Part shown: positions 1 to 8,359 of the stretch, one piece after another
Position numbering within the stretch: position 1 is the first letter of the stretch
How the letters are laid out: the number at the start of each line of letters is the position of its first letter
From: Bacteroidia bacterium
GTDB lineage: Bacteria; Bacteroidota; Bacteroidia; J057; JADKCL01
Assembly: GCA_020635905.1 (NCBI GenBank)
Contig: JACJYV010000013.1
Span: 1-32,911, forward strand
DNA: 32,911 bases
Direction: 5' to 3'
Notes under the pieces: model-generated
What the model saw: the letters and a program-made list of their open reading frames with translations, nothing else
Database searches by the model: none
Told to the model about the DNA's origin: nothing
Position numbers and translations under genes: made by a program

Positions 1-1622
1 GATTCGCGGGCAATAATCTTCCCTCCAATGGCGGCCTGAATGGCAATCATAAACTGCTGTCTCGGGATCAGTTCCTTCAATTTGAGGCAAAGTTTTTTAC
101 CAAAATCAAAGGCCCGGTCGCGGTGAATCAGGGCGCTCAGGGCATCCACCTGATCTCCGTTCAACAGAATATTGAGCTTCACCAGGTGAGATTCGCGGAA
201 TCCAATCAGTTCGTAATCGAAGGAGGCATAGCCCTTGGAAATGGTTTTCAGGCGATCGAAAAAGTCGAATACCACTTCTGACAAGGGCAGGTCGAACACC
301 AGTTCCACCCGGTCTGTGGTCAGGTAGGATTGATTTTTGAATTCGCCCCGCTTGTCGATGCAAAGATTCATCACAGGACCAATCCAGGCCGCTTTGGTGA
401 TGATCTGCGCCCGGATGTACGGCTCCTCAATGTGGTTCAGACGGGTGGGATCAGGCATATCAGACGGACTGTTGACTATCTGACGGGTACCGTCTTTGAG
501 GTAGGCGTGAAACTGCACGTTGGGCACGGTGGTGATCACCGTCATGTCGAATTCACGTTCCAGACGCTCCTGCACGATCTCCATGTGCAACATGCCCAGA
601 AATCCGGTGCGGAAGCCAAAACCCAGCGCAGCTGAGGTCTCGGGTTCGAACACCAGGGAAGCATCGTTGAGCTGCAGTTTTTCGAGGGAAGACCGCAGGT
701 CTTCAAATTCATCCGTATCCACCGGATACAACCCGGCAAACACCATGGGTTTTACCTCCTGGAAGCCCTGCACGGCCTCTTTGGCCGGGTTGGCAAGCTG
801 GGTAATGGTATCCCCCACATGCACTTCCTTCACATTTTTGATCCCGGAAATGAGGTATCCCACCGAGCCTGTTTCAACCTGCTGGGTGGGCATTTGCTTC
901 AGTTTGAGAATTCCGACTTCGTCAGCTTCATATTCTGCCCCTGTAGCCATGAATTTCACCTTGTCTCCCTTGCGAATTATTCCCTCAAATACCCGGAAAT
1001 ACACGATGGTTCCACGGTAAGAATTGAAGACGGAGTCAAAAACCAGGGCTTTGAGGGGTGCTTTGGGATCGCCTTTGGGAGGCGGAATCAATTTGATGAT
1101 GGCTTCAATGATCTCTTTGATGCCAATCCCCTCTTTGGCAGAGGCCCGCAATACGTCGTCGGGGTCGCACCCGATCAGATCGCAGATTTCATCGGCAACC
1201 ACCTCGGGATCGGCGCCTGGCAGGTCGATTTTGTTCATGACAGGGATAATTTCCAGATCATGTTCCAAAGCCAGATACAGGTTGGAAATGGTTTGGGCTT
1301 CCACGCCCTGCGCGGCATCCACGATCAGCAGAGCTCCTTCGCAGGAGGCAATAGAGCGCGAAACTTCGTAGGAAAAGTCCACGTGGCCGGGAGTGTCAAT
1401 GAGATTCAGGGTATATTCCTGGCCCTCATGGGTGTATTTCATCTGGATGGCGTGGCTCTTGATGGTAATTCCCTTCTCCCGTTCAAGGTCCATATTATCC
1501 AGCAACTGAGCCTGCATATCCCGCGAGGAGATAGTTCCGGTAAATTCCAGCAAGCGATCTGCCAGGGTACTTTTACCGTGGTCGATGTGCGCAATGATGC
1601 AAAAATTGCGTATGTATTCCAT
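1..1622 (-). CDS. lepA: Elongation factor 4 (LepA), 3'-truncated by the window edge
   Basis: Translational GTPase that acts on the ribosome (back-translocation or late initiation). The reading frame enters from base 1 and begins at the ATG complementary to 1620-1622. It gives about 540 residues against roughly 600 for the family, so the last part of the LepA-specific C-terminal domain lies outside the window. Visible motifs are the P-loop AHIDHGKST at residues 11-19, the G3 motif DTPGHVDF and the NKID motif, followed by EF-G-like domains II, III and V (GFLGMLHMEIVQERLER is characteristic). The N-terminus MEYIRNFCIIAHIDHGKS matches the usual LepA start, so I kept this ATG although the frame stays open upstream. 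A TATCTTTG box on the same strand lies about 40 bases upstream. The gene follows the response regulator on the same strand but seems to have its own promoter. Identity is very secure. Confidence 0.97.
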   Translation of the reverse strand, partial: MEYIRNFCIIAHIDHGKSTLADRLLEFTGTISSRDMQAQLLDNMDLEREKGITIKSHAIQMKYTHEGQEYTLNLIDTPGHVDFSYEVSRSIASCEGALLIVDAAQGVEAQTISNLYLALEHDLEIIPVMNKIDLPGADPEVVADEICDLIGCDPDDVLRASAKEGIGIKEIIEAIIKLIPPPKGDPKAPLKALVFDSVFNSYRGTIVYFRVFEGIIRKGDKVKFMATGAEYEADEVGILKLKQMPTQQVETGSVGYLISGIKNVKEVHVGDTITQLANPAKEAVQGFQEVKPMVFAGLYPVDTDEFEDLRSSLEKLQLNDASLVFEPETSAALGFGFRTGFLGMLHMEIVQERLEREFDMTVITTVPNVQFHAYLKDGTRQIVNSPSDMPDPTRLNHIEEPYIRAQIITKAAWIGPVMNLCIDKRGEFKNQSYLTTDRVELVFDLPLSEVVFDFFDRLKTISKGYASFDYELIGFRESHLVKLNILLNGDQVDALSALIHRDRAFDFGKKLCLKLKELIPRQQFMIAIQAAIGGKIIARE

Positions 1623-1662
1623 ATATTTCAGCTCCCGGCGTCCGGCCTTCAGCTACCAGATG

Positions 1663-1670
1663 CAAAGATA
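1663..1670 (-). promoter_or_regulatory. Putative -7 promoter box of lepA
   Basis: Minus strand reads TATCTTTG, a full match to the Bacteroidota -7 consensus TAnnTTTG. It lies 40 bases upstream of the lepA ATG, within the 80-base gap after the response-regulator gene. I see no convincing -33 TTG element at the usual distance. Confidence 0.55.
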
Positions 1671-1702
1671 CTGATAGCTGCTGACCAATCGCCGGTTGCC
1701 AA

Positions 1703-3064
1703 TTAATTTTTCTCTCTTCTCAGTGCGAATTTTTCGATTTTATTATAGAGGTGGCTGCGCTGAATATCTATTTCTTCAGCTGTTTTGGTAATATTCCATC
1801 CATTTTTCTTGAGTTTTCGCTCAATAAATTCCCTTTCCGCAAAATCTTTGAACTCCTGAAATTTTTCGAAGCGGTCAAAGATGCTTTCATCCAGTTTCTT
1901 GGATTTTCGGGGCACCGCGTAGCTGATCACATCCTGTTCAGTGATTTCACGGTCGCAGAGGATCACCAGTCTTTCAATCACGTTATGCAATTCGCGAACG
2001 TTGCCGCGCCAGTCCAGGGCCATGAGTTGCTCCATGGCTTTTTTGGTGATTTTGGGCACGGGCATTTTGTATTCCTCCCCGATTTCGCGCAGAAACTGTT
2101 CCACCAGAAGGGGAATATCCTCTTTGCGTTCAGTGAGAGAAGGAACGTGAATGAGGATCACGCTGAGGCGGTGGTAAAGGTCTTCGCGGAAATTGTGGCG
2201 TTCAACCTCGGTGAGCAGGTCCTTGTTTGTGGCCGCAATGATGCGCACATCCACTCCAAGTTCTTTTTCACCACCCACGCGGGTGATTTTATTTTCCTGC
2301 AGGGCCCGCAACACCTTGGCCTGGGCAGAAAGGCTCATATCACCAATTTCGTCGAGGAAGAGGGTGCCGCCGTTGGCCTGCTCGAATTTACCCGTACGTT
2401 GCTTGAGGGCTCCCGTAAAAGCGCCTTTTTCGTGACCAAACAATTCAGATTCGATCAATTCAGAAGGAATTGCGGCGCAATTCACTTCCACCAGCGGACC
2501 TTCCACCCGGGTGGAACGCTCGTGAATCCAGCGGGCCACGAGTTCTTTACCCGTTCCGTTGGAACCTGTAATCAGAACCCGGGCATCCGTGGGAGCCACC
2601 CGGTCGATGGTTTCCTTGATGCGGGAAATGATGGGAGAATCCCCGGTTATTTCGCGAACTTTGGTGACTTTCCGCTTCAGAATGCGGGTTTCAGTCACCA
2701 TTTCTGTCTTGTCAGCCGCGTTGCGAACGGATACCAGGAGGCGGTTGAGATCCGGTGGTTTCTCGATGAAATCGTACGCTCCTTTTTGGGTGGCCTCCAC
2801 TGCCGTATCGACGGTTGCGTGGCCGGAGATCATAATAAACTGGAGTTCTGGATTGATTTCGAGGCCTTTTTCAAGCACTTCCAACCCGTCAATCTTGGGC
2901 ATTTTCACATCGCACAAAACCACATCGTAGTCCTGATCTTTGATCTTTCTCAGGCCTTCCTCGCCATCTTTGGCCAGGTCAACTTTGTAGTCTTCGTACT
3001 CCAGAATGTCCTTGAGCGTACTCCGTATGCTCTCTTCGTCATCAATGATTAGAATATTAGGCAT
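1703..3064 (-). CDS. Sigma-54-dependent response regulator, NtrC family
   Basis: Two-component transcription activator of 453 residues with the complete three-domain layout. The receiver domain (about 1-120) has acidic residues at 8-10, the predicted phospho-acceptor D52 in LCDVKMP, and the switch T/K region. The AAA+ ATPase (about 140-375) has Walker A GSNGTGKE (167-174), the sigma-54 contact loop GAFTGA (214-219), Walker B GGTLFLDE (232-239) and an R-finger region (NFREDLYHRL). A Fis-type helix-turn-helix occupies about 412-448. It should activate RNA polymerase carrying sigma-54 (RpoN). No histidine kinase lies next to it: lepA is downstream and a barrel gene with its own terminator is upstream, so its input signal and target promoters cannot be read here. 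I saw no clear sigma-54 (-24/-12) promoter in the intergenic regions. Confidence 0.95.
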   Translation of the reverse strand: MPNILIIDDEESIRSTLKDILEYEDYKVDLAKDGEEGLRKIKDQDYDVVLCDVKMPKIDGLEVLEKGLEINPELQFIMISGHATVDTAVEATQKGAYDFIEKPPDLNRLLVSVRNAADKTEMVTETRILKRKVTKVREITGDSPIISRIKETIDRVAPTDARVLITGSNGTGKELVARWIHERSTRVEGPLVEVNCAAIPSELIESELFGHEKGAFTGALKQRTGKFEQANGGTLFLDEIGDMSLSAQAKVLRALQENKITRVGGEKELGVDVRIIAATNKDLLTEVERHNFREDLYHRLSVILIHVPSLTERKEDIPLLVEQFLREIGEEYKMPVPKITKKAMEQLMALDWRGNVRELHNVIERLVILCDREITEQDVISYAVPRKSKKLDESIFDRFEKFQEFKDFAEREFIERKLKKNGWNITKTAEEIDIQRSHLYNKIEKFALRREKN

Positions 3065-3123
3065 AGATACTGTCTGTATTTTCGGACGGAAAAATAGAGA
3101 AATGCCCCGCCATTTGCAAGGAA

Positions 3124-3151
3124 TAAAAAAGGGAGGACCATAAGCCCTCCC
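3124..3151 (-). terminator. Intrinsic terminator of the outer-membrane barrel gene
   Basis: Read on the minus strand, the hairpin arms GGGAGG (complement of 3146-3151) and CCTCCC (complement of 3131-3136) enclose a 9-nt loop and are followed at once by TTTTTT (complement of 3125-3130). It starts 23 bases after the stop codon of the gene at 3174-3851 and separates it from the response regulator downstream. Confidence 0.85.
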
Positions 3152-3173
3152 TTGATTTGTACATTATTGCGGA

Positions 3174-3851
3174 TCAGAAGTAGTATCCCAGATCGAGGAA
3201 TACGGCGTTCATTTTCGCATTCACGTATCCGTTGTTCTTTTTGTTGAGCACATTCATGAGACCCCAGTGGTAGGAAGCGCCCATGTAGAGCGTTCCCCAG
3301 TCAAATTCCCAATCCACACCTGCGCCGGGAATAAAGGAGGCAGTTACAGGATTGATGTATTTGTTGTCCCGTTCGGTCGAACTGGAGGTTCCCAGACCCG
3401 TAACAGAAACTTCTGAGTATTTTTTATTGGAAAGATTGACCTCGGCCGCACCTCCAAACATACCCACCACGTAGATTCCATCCCCGATTTCGGGTGAACG
3501 CAGCTTCAGTTGAACTGGCAATTCGAGGGTTGTGATGTTGTATTTGGTGAGGGCTGTGGTGGTAACTCCAAGGATAGTATAAGAGGAGCTGCCCTGAAAA
3601 TTACGGGCCTGAATATGAAGTCCGGTCGAAAGGCCAACGGTTTCGGAGAAACCAAAATTCACCATCAGACCAAAGGAAATACCTGGCTTTACCCCGTAGG
3701 ATGAGTTGGGGATTTCAGCTTTGCTGGAGTCTGTCACAGTGGGGAAAGACAGCATGGGGCTTACGCGAAAGCCAAATTTCACGCCTTCCTGAGCAAAGAC
3801 GCTCCCGGTGATCAGGAGGAGCATCAGAGATAGTACGATTGATTTCTTCAT
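3174..3851 (-). CDS. Small outer-membrane beta-barrel protein (OMP_b-brl type)
   Basis: Exported protein of 225 residues. The start MKKSIVL gives a clean Sec signal peptide ending VFA-Q (about residue 20). A longer in-frame start 12 codons upstream would put a charged stretch before the signal and is less likely. The mature part has alternating hydrophobic and polar strands with Gly and aromatic residues (GFRVSPMLSFP, YGVKPGISFGLMVNFGF, GAGVDWEFDWGTLYMGASYHWG) and ends LDLGYYF. The terminal aromatic residue is the usual recognition signal for barrel insertion by BAM. This is the pattern of the small 8-10 strand porin-like family common in Bacteroidota; the specific function is unknown. It is monocistronic, ending in the terminator at 3124-3151, and divergent from gldB. 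Confidence 0.8.
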   Translation of the reverse strand: MKKSIVLSLMLLLITGSVFAQEGVKFGFRVSPMLSFPTVTDSSKAEIPNSSYGVKPGISFGLMVNFGFSETVGLSTGLHIQARNFQGSSSYTILGVTTTALTKYNITTLELPVQLKLRSPEIGDGIYVVGMFGGAAEVNLSNKKYSEVSVTGLGTSSSTERDNKYINPVTASFIPGAGVDWEFDWGTLYMGASYHWGLMNVLNKKNNGYVNAKMNAVFLDLGYYF

Positions 3852-4156
3852 AATTGGTAACAATTTATGTTTGCGATTTTGGAGCAATTGCTGTGCCTAA
3901 ATTAGGAATTTCCCTGCAAAACCAAGTGAATTAAGAGTTTTACCGAAGGGATTTTTTACCCGTTCACTTAGAAATTGTAGATTTTCAAGGTCAATTCCTG
4001 AATATTTTATCGGGAATGACGTTGATTTTCACACAAAGCACTTAAAATTTCCTGCTGGAAGACCATTTTTGCACGATCTCACCTGAACATACCTGACGGA
4101 AATTGGTAGATTTGCAATCTGAGGTTTTCCTTTACCAGTTAAAGCATTTTTCTGAG
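3852..4156. other. Divergent intergenic region, barrel gene / gldB
   Basis: This 305-base AT-rich stretch separates two divergent genes. Apart from a TAGATTTG box at 4107-4114 in front of gldB I see no convincing gene, RNA or repeat. The sequence CATTTTTGCACGAT (4064-4077) resembles a degenerate -7 box and recurs at 25476-25489. No clear promoter is visible for the minus-strand barrel gene. Confidence 0.5.
4107..4114 (+). promoter_or_regulatory. Putative -7 promoter box of gldB
   Basis: TAGATTTG matches TAnnTTTG and lies 42 bases before the chosen gldB ATG at 4157. Its position overlaps the longer TTG-initiated version of the frame (from 4103), which argues for the downstream ATG. Confidence 0.45.
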
Positions 4157-5242
4157 ATGAATAATTTTCTTGACAGGCGCTTTTCTTTCCCTTTCCCACT
4201 TTGCACGGGATTCGTTTTTCTGATCGCCCTGCTCACCTCCTGCGGAGGTGGCTATAAAGAAGAAGTCCCCCTGGATCAGGTGCACATTGAGCTCGATCTG
4301 GCCCGTCCAGACCTGGCCATGTGGAAGGCGGCCCACGCCTACACCCCTGATTCAACCCTCGATTTGCAGGTTTTTGAAACCCACCTGAAGCCTCACCGCA
4401 AATTTTTTCTGCAATACCTCTATTTCGACGACGACAGCCTGGCCACGGACAGCCTCATGTCGGCTGATCTGGCTTCATTTCTGCGCAATGAAATGGTGCT
4501 GGACCTGCTCGATACGGTCAATTCCCGTTTCCCTGAAAGCTATCCCATGGTGGAAAATTTTACCAATCCCATGAAGCGCTTCAATTATTATTTCCCTGAA
4601 AAACCCCTGCCCCAGATTCGCACTTTTGTTTCCGGATTTACCACTTCCGCCGCGGCAGGTACAGATGAGGCGCTTTTTAATCCTCCTTTGCTGGCGCTGG
4701 GCCTGCATTATTACATGGGTCAGGATTTTTACTTTTATCCCCCCGACCTGCCGGCCTACGCCCGGCGACAGTTCAGCGAACCATTTCTGGTTCGCAATGC
4801 ATTTCGGGCCATTTCCATGCGACTTTTGCCCGATTTACCCCCCATCAGCCAACCCAAATTGCTGGACCGCATGATCAACCGTGGCAAGCGCCTGTATTTT
4901 CTGGATAAGGTGATTCCCCAAACAGCCGATTCCATCAAAATCAATTATTCCGCTGATCAAATGTACTGGGCCGAATATTTTGAAGCCCGCATCTGGAACG
5001 AGCTTTTGCCCCATTTATACTCAGCTGATCATAAAGTCCAGGGAGAATATCTGGATGAGGCTCCTTTCACTTCCAAACTTTCCCGCGAATCCGCGCCCCG
5101 CATTGGGGAATTTGCGGGCTGGATGATCGTGAGGGCCTACATGAAGAAAAATCCCGACACAGAACTGGCCGAGCTGATGGCCATGCCCGACGCGGATCTC
5201 ATTCTCAAAGGAGCGGCTTATCGCCCAAGATCGAAGGAGTAG
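4157..5242 (+). CDS. gldB: Gliding motility lipoprotein GldB
   Basis: Lipoprotein of 361 residues required for gliding in Flavobacterium-type bacteria; its molecular role is not settled. The N-terminus carries a hydrophobic stretch and lipobox LLTSC with lipidated Cys29, followed by GGGYKEE, which resembles surface-export signals of Bacteroidota lipoproteins. I recognise GldB from the order of conserved stretches: YYFPEKPLPQI, LLALGLHYYMGQDFYFY, MINRGKRLYFLDKVIPQ, the YSADQMYWAEYFEARIW segment, EAPF, then GEFAGWMIVRAYMKKNP and the C-terminal YRP. It is somewhat longer than flavobacterial GldB (a little over 300 residues). The ATG at 4157 is preferred over an upstream TTG because it gives a proper signal peptide and leaves room for the promoter. 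The next lipoprotein gene starts 4 bases after its stop and is probably co-transcribed. Confidence 0.88.
   Translation: MNNFLDRRFSFPFPLCTGFVFLIALLTSCGGGYKEEVPLDQVHIELDLARPDLAMWKAAHAYTPDSTLDLQVFETHLKPHRKFFLQYLYFDDDSLATDSLMSADLASFLRNEMVLDLLDTVNSRFPESYPMVENFTNPMKRFNYYFPEKPLPQIRTFVSGFTTSAAAGTDEALFNPPLLALGLHYYMGQDFYFYPPDLPAYARRQFSEPFLVRNAFRAISMRLLPDLPPISQPKLLDRMINRGKRLYFLDKVIPQTADSIKINYSADQMYWAEYFEARIWNELLPHLYSADHKVQGEYLDEAPFTSKLSRESAPRIGEFAGWMIVRAYMKKNPDTELAELMAMPDADLILKGAAYRPRSKE
5233..5239 (+). promoter_or_regulatory. Strong Shine-Dalgarno before the propeller lipoprotein
   Basis: GAAGGAG lies 6 bases before the ATG at 5246, inside the last codons of gldB. Most genes here lack such a site, so it fixes this start and suggests coupled translation. 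Confidence 0.6.
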
Positions 5243-5245
5243 CCC

Positions 5246-6169
5246 ATGGGAAAATCCTTTGGGCATGTATTTATCCTCATTTTCGCCATGGTCTGGATTT
5301 CCTGCGATTCTGGCAGTTCCCGGGTAAAAAAAAATGTGGATACGGCTTCCGTGGATACCCTTTCGCCTGAAATTCCTGATTCCAATTCAAAAAAAGCGTT
5401 CCGTCCTGCGGCAGATTGGTACGACCTGGCCCACCCCGACCAGGATTTTTCTCTTTCCTCCTCTCTGCGGGAAATTTCAGGACTGGGTTTTTATCAAAAT
5501 GGGCTGATCGGGGCAGTGCAGGACGAAAAGGGAAATCTCTATCTGGTGGATAGCCAAAACGGAGAAATAAAGGAGAAAATTGATTTCGGAAAGCATGGGG
5601 ATTACGAGGGAGTGGAATTTGTGGATGGGGAGGCCTGGATTTTGCGCAGTGACGGGGATTTGTTCAGAATAAAAAAACCGGGCAAAAAAAGTCAGAAGGA
5701 AAAGCATTTCAAAAACGGGTTAGGCCATAAATATAATGCAGAAGGTTTGGGCTACGATGCCCGCCAAAACAGGCTTTTGGTGGCTTGCAAGGGCTATCCC
5801 GGCGATGGCAAGGAATTGGTGGATAAGAAAGCCATTTATGCGTTTGATCTGGATAAAAAGGAAATTTCCAATGCCCCCGTTTATACCCTTGATCAGGAAT
5901 ACCTGTTTGGGAAAACCCCTGGTTTTCTCTTTGAGCCCTCAGGAGTGGCCGTTCACCCGACTTCAGGCGATATCTGGGTGCTGTCGCATACGGCACGGGG
6001 CATGGTGGTGCTGAGCCCGCAGGGCGACTTATTACGGGTGCTGGAACTGGATTCTGATTTGTTTCCCCAGGCTGAAGGCATCACTTTTATGCCAGACGAA
6101 CGTCTGGTGATCGCCAGCGAAGGCATGGGCAAACACGGCCATTTGTTGATTTTTAATCCCCGCAAATAA
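5246..6169 (+). CDS. SdiA-regulated-like beta-propeller lipoprotein
   Basis: Predicted lipoprotein of 307 residues. The signal ends in lipobox WISC (Cys20), followed by a polar Ser/Lys-rich linker to about residue 55. The rest resembles the SdiA-regulated/NHL-type propeller family: repeated blade-like units such as LREISGLGFYQNGLIGAVQ, GDYEGVEFVDGEAWILRSDG, YNAEGLGYDARQNRLLVACKG, EPSGVAVHPTSGDIWVLSH and AEGITFMPDERLVIASEG, each pairing an E-G or S-G turn with a short beta run. Members are calcium- or ligand-binding scaffolds or phytase-like proteins; no catalytic set is evident here. It follows gldB in a likely two-gene operon, which hints at a cell-surface role but does not prove a link to motility. 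Confidence 0.75.
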   Translation: MGKSFGHVFILIFAMVWISCDSGSSRVKKNVDTASVDTLSPEIPDSNSKKAFRPAADWYDLAHPDQDFSLSSSLREISGLGFYQNGLIGAVQDEKGNLYLVDSQNGEIKEKIDFGKHGDYEGVEFVDGEAWILRSDGDLFRIKKPGKKSQKEKHFKNGLGHKYNAEGLGYDARQNRLLVACKGYPGDGKELVDKKAIYAFDLDKKEISNAPVYTLDQEYLFGKTPGFLFEPSGVAVHPTSGDIWVLSHTARGMVVLSPQGDLLRVLELDSDLFPQAEGITFMPDERLVIASEGMGKHGHLLIFNPRK

Positions 6170-6262
6170 AATTTGCGCCCCAAAATACCGCTCCAAACGG
6201 TTTGAAACTCACCCTACCCTTTCTTTTTCAAGGATTAATCCCCGCCTTTTTGAGAATCTTCG

Positions 6263-6270
6263 TATCTTTG
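6263..6270 (+). promoter_or_regulatory. Putative -7 promoter box of gcvT-comB
   Basis: TATCTTTG, an exact TAnnTTTG match, ends 25 bases before the gcvT ATG at 6296. The same octamer precedes lepA and the RlmI-like gene. Confidence 0.6.
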
Positions 6271-6295
6271 CGCCGACCATTTGGAGCTAAAAAAT

Positions 6296-7381
6296 ATGAC
6301 GAGAAAAACTGCATTGTATGATGTTCACGCCGCATTGGGGGCGAAATTGATTCCTTTTGCCGGCTTTGACATGCCAGTGCGTTACACAGGCGACAAGCAG
6401 GAGCACATGTGTATCCGCGAAAAAGTGGGGGTTTTTGATGTGTCTCACATGGGTGAATTCATCATCAGAGGCCCCAAAGCCCTGGAACTGATCCAGAAAG
6501 TGACCACCAACGACGCCTCCAAACTGATCGACGGGCGGGCTCAGTACAGTTGCATGCCCAATCCTGAGGGTGGAATCGTGGACGATCTGATCGTTTACCG
6601 CATCGCAGAGCAGGAATATATGATGGTGGTGAATGCCTCCAACATCGACAAAGACTGGAATTGGGTCAAATCCAATAACACCATGGGAGCAGAAATGATC
6701 AACATTTCTGACCAAACCTCCCTGCTGGCCGTTTCAGGCCCCCTGGCTGACGCCACAGTTTCCAAACTGACCGACCTGCCAGTCTCTGACCTGAAGACCT
6801 ATTGGTTTGCCAAAGGCAAATTCAATGGAATTGACAATGTGCTGATCGCCACCACAGGTTACACGGGCGAACGCACCTATGAGATATTTTTCCGCAACGA
6901 AGACGCAGTTTCCATGTGGAATGCCATTTTCGAAGCTGGAAAAGAATTTGGGATTGAGCCCTGCGGGCTGGGCGCCCGCGACACCCTGCGTCTGGAAATG
7001 GGCTACATGCTCTACGGCAACGACATTGACGACACCACCTCCCCCCTGGAAGCTCCCCTTGCCTGGATCACCAAGCTGGGCAAAGGCCCCTTCAACGCCA
7101 GCGAAATCATCAAAGGCGTCAAAGAAAATGGCCCCAAACGGAAACTGGTGGGATTTGAAATGGTGGAGCGCGGCATTCCCCGTCACGATTATGAAATTGC
7201 CCATGGGGGAAAAATCGTGGGAAAAGTTACCTCTGGCTCCATCAGCCCCATCACGGGCATTGGGATCGGGCTGGGCTATGTGCCCACAGAACTTTCTGCC
7301 GAAGGCAGCCTGATTGACATCATGATCCGTGACAAGGCCATTCAGGCCAAAGTGGTTAAGACGCCCTTTATTGAAAAGTAA
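6296..7381 (+). CDS. gcvT: Aminomethyltransferase, T-protein of the glycine cleavage system
   Basis: Cytoplasmic enzyme of 361 residues that moves the aminomethyl group from lipoyl-H-protein to tetrahydrofolate, giving 5,10-methylene-THF and ammonia. The family signature is complete: TALYDVHAALGAKLIPFAGF, VGVFDVSHMGEF, and SCMPNPEGGIVDDLIVYR with the conserved catalytic Asp96/97. Folate-site residues follow in TGYTGERTYEIF and in GLGARDTLRLEMGYMLYGND, and the C-terminal barrel contains the SGSISPITGIGIGLGYV stretch. The ATG at 6296 is chosen over a TTG five codons upstream because it gives the usual N-terminus and sits just after a promoter box. No gcvH or gcvP is in the window, so the other subunits are encoded elsewhere. 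comB starts 2 bases after its stop. Confidence 0.97.
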   Translation: MTRKTALYDVHAALGAKLIPFAGFDMPVRYTGDKQEHMCIREKVGVFDVSHMGEFIIRGPKALELIQKVTTNDASKLIDGRAQYSCMPNPEGGIVDDLIVYRIAEQEYMMVVNASNIDKDWNWVKSNNTMGAEMINISDQTSLLAVSGPLADATVSKLTDLPVSDLKTYWFAKGKFNGIDNVLIATTGYTGERTYEIFFRNEDAVSMWNAIFEAGKEFGIEPCGLGARDTLRLEMGYMLYGNDIDDTTSPLEAPLAWITKLGKGPFNASEIIKGVKENGPKRKLVGFEMVERGIPRHDYEIAHGGKIVGKVTSGSISPITGIGIGLGYVPTELSAEGSLIDIMIRDKAIQAKVVKTPFIEK

Positions 7382-7383
7382 TC

Positions 7384-8259
7384 ATGCCTATGAAACCATT
7401 ACCCGCCAGTAGCACTGCAAACAAGAAGCAGGTTGGAGTGTGTCTCACCCCGGCCCTGATCGATCATTTTGATCTGCACGATTCTATTGTAGTGATCATT
7501 GACATCCTGCGGGCCACCACCACCATGTGTGTGGCTTTCGACAAGGGTATGCGGTCGATCATTCCCGTTTTGGAAACAGATGATTGCCAGGCGTACCGTA
7601 CCCAGGGGCTACTGACCTCGGGAGAACGCAACGGGATTCAGGTGGAAGGGTTTGATTTTGGCAATTCTCCCCACAGTTTCATGCGCGACGACCTGGTGGG
7701 GCGCGACCTGGCCATGACCACCACCAACGGCACCAAAGCCCTGACTGCGGCGCTTGACCGCGGAGCTAAGGAGATCGTGATTGGCGCCTTTGCCAATTTC
7801 AATGCATTGGCAAAATACCTCAAAGACAGGAATGAAAATGTCCTGCTGTTTTGCTCAGCCTGGAAAGACAAACCCAATCTGGAGGATACCATTTTTGCGG
7901 GAGCCATGGTACACCGTCTGCGCGGACAGTTTCGCCTGCACGAAGACACCGCGCTTATGGCTGAGGCTTTGTATCGCTCAGCCAATCGCCGCAAACGCTG
8001 GTATATCCGTCATTCCTCCCACTTCAACCGTCTCTGGCACATTCTTCAGATCCAGAAAGACGTGAAGTTTTCACTGCGCAGAGACACTCACCCTGTCATT
8101 CCCATTTATGCAGGGGATCGTTTGTATAAACTTTCCGACCTGAAAAGCGGTAAAGTCGATCCCATTCGGGTCAAGCAGGAACTCGATTACCTGAACAATC
8201 AGTCTTCCGTGGAAAGCTCGCGCGAGCCGTCACCCAAGGTGGAAAAAATCAGTAAGTGA
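7384..8259 (+). CDS. comB: 2-phosphosulfolactate phosphatase family protein (ComB)
   Basis: Protein of 291 residues from the ComB family, Mg2+-dependent acid phosphatases that release phosphate from 2-phosphosulfolactate (coenzyme M or sulfolactate route). Recognised by the core VVIIDILRATTT (about 36-47), the central NSPHSFM segment and the MTTTNGTKAL loop, then LLFCSAWKDKPNLEDTIFAGAMVHRL. A polar N-terminal extension of about 15 residues and a Ser/Pro/Lys-rich tail flank the domain. The ATG at 7390 is an equally possible start. It sits 2 bases after gcvT and must be co-transcribed with it. No comA- or comC-like gene is present, so the physiological substrate in this organism is uncertain; the family name is sounder than the exact reaction. 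Confidence 0.88.
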   Translation: MPMKPLPASSTANKKQVGVCLTPALIDHFDLHDSIVVIIDILRATTTMCVAFDKGMRSIIPVLETDDCQAYRTQGLLTSGERNGIQVEGFDFGNSPHSFMRDDLVGRDLAMTTTNGTKALTAALDRGAKEIVIGAFANFNALAKYLKDRNENVLLFCSAWKDKPNLEDTIFAGAMVHRLRGQFRLHEDTALMAEALYRSANRRKRWYIRHSSHFNRLWHILQIQKDVKFSLRRDTHPVIPIYAGDRLYKLSDLKSGKVDPIRVKQELDYLNNQSSVESSREPSPKVEKISK

Positions 8260-8264
8260 TTTCA

Positions 8265-8282
8265 GCCAGGGCAATCCCTGGC
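8265..8282 (+). terminator. Perfect 7-bp hairpin after comB (terminator-like, no T-run)
   Basis: GCCAGGG (8265-8271), loop CAAT, CCCTGGC (8276-8282), starting 5 bases after the comB stop in the convergent gap with the stress-protein gene. It lacks a following T tract, so it may stabilise the mRNA end rather than terminate transcription. Confidence 0.4.
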
Positions 8283-8359
8283 AGTACCATCATTAAAATA
8301 TCAAGTTAGAATCCCAATCCATTGGAATTTGGACTGTAGTCCGTTGACAGCCTGTGGCA

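Noticed and set aside
819..1706. Plus-strand open frame of 295 codons opposite lepA
   Set aside because: Antisense to conserved lepA codons, with no recognisable motifs or start context.
1751..3052. Long plus-strand open frame (433 codons) opposite the response regulator
   Set aside because: It is an antisense shadow of a fully convincing NtrC-family gene; composition is Phe/His/Gly-heavy without any domain.
4064..4077. 14-mer CATTTTTGCACGAT shared with 25476-25489
   Set aside because: One or two shared 14-mers are expected by chance in 33 kb, more in AT-rich spacers; kept only as a possible degenerate promoter word.
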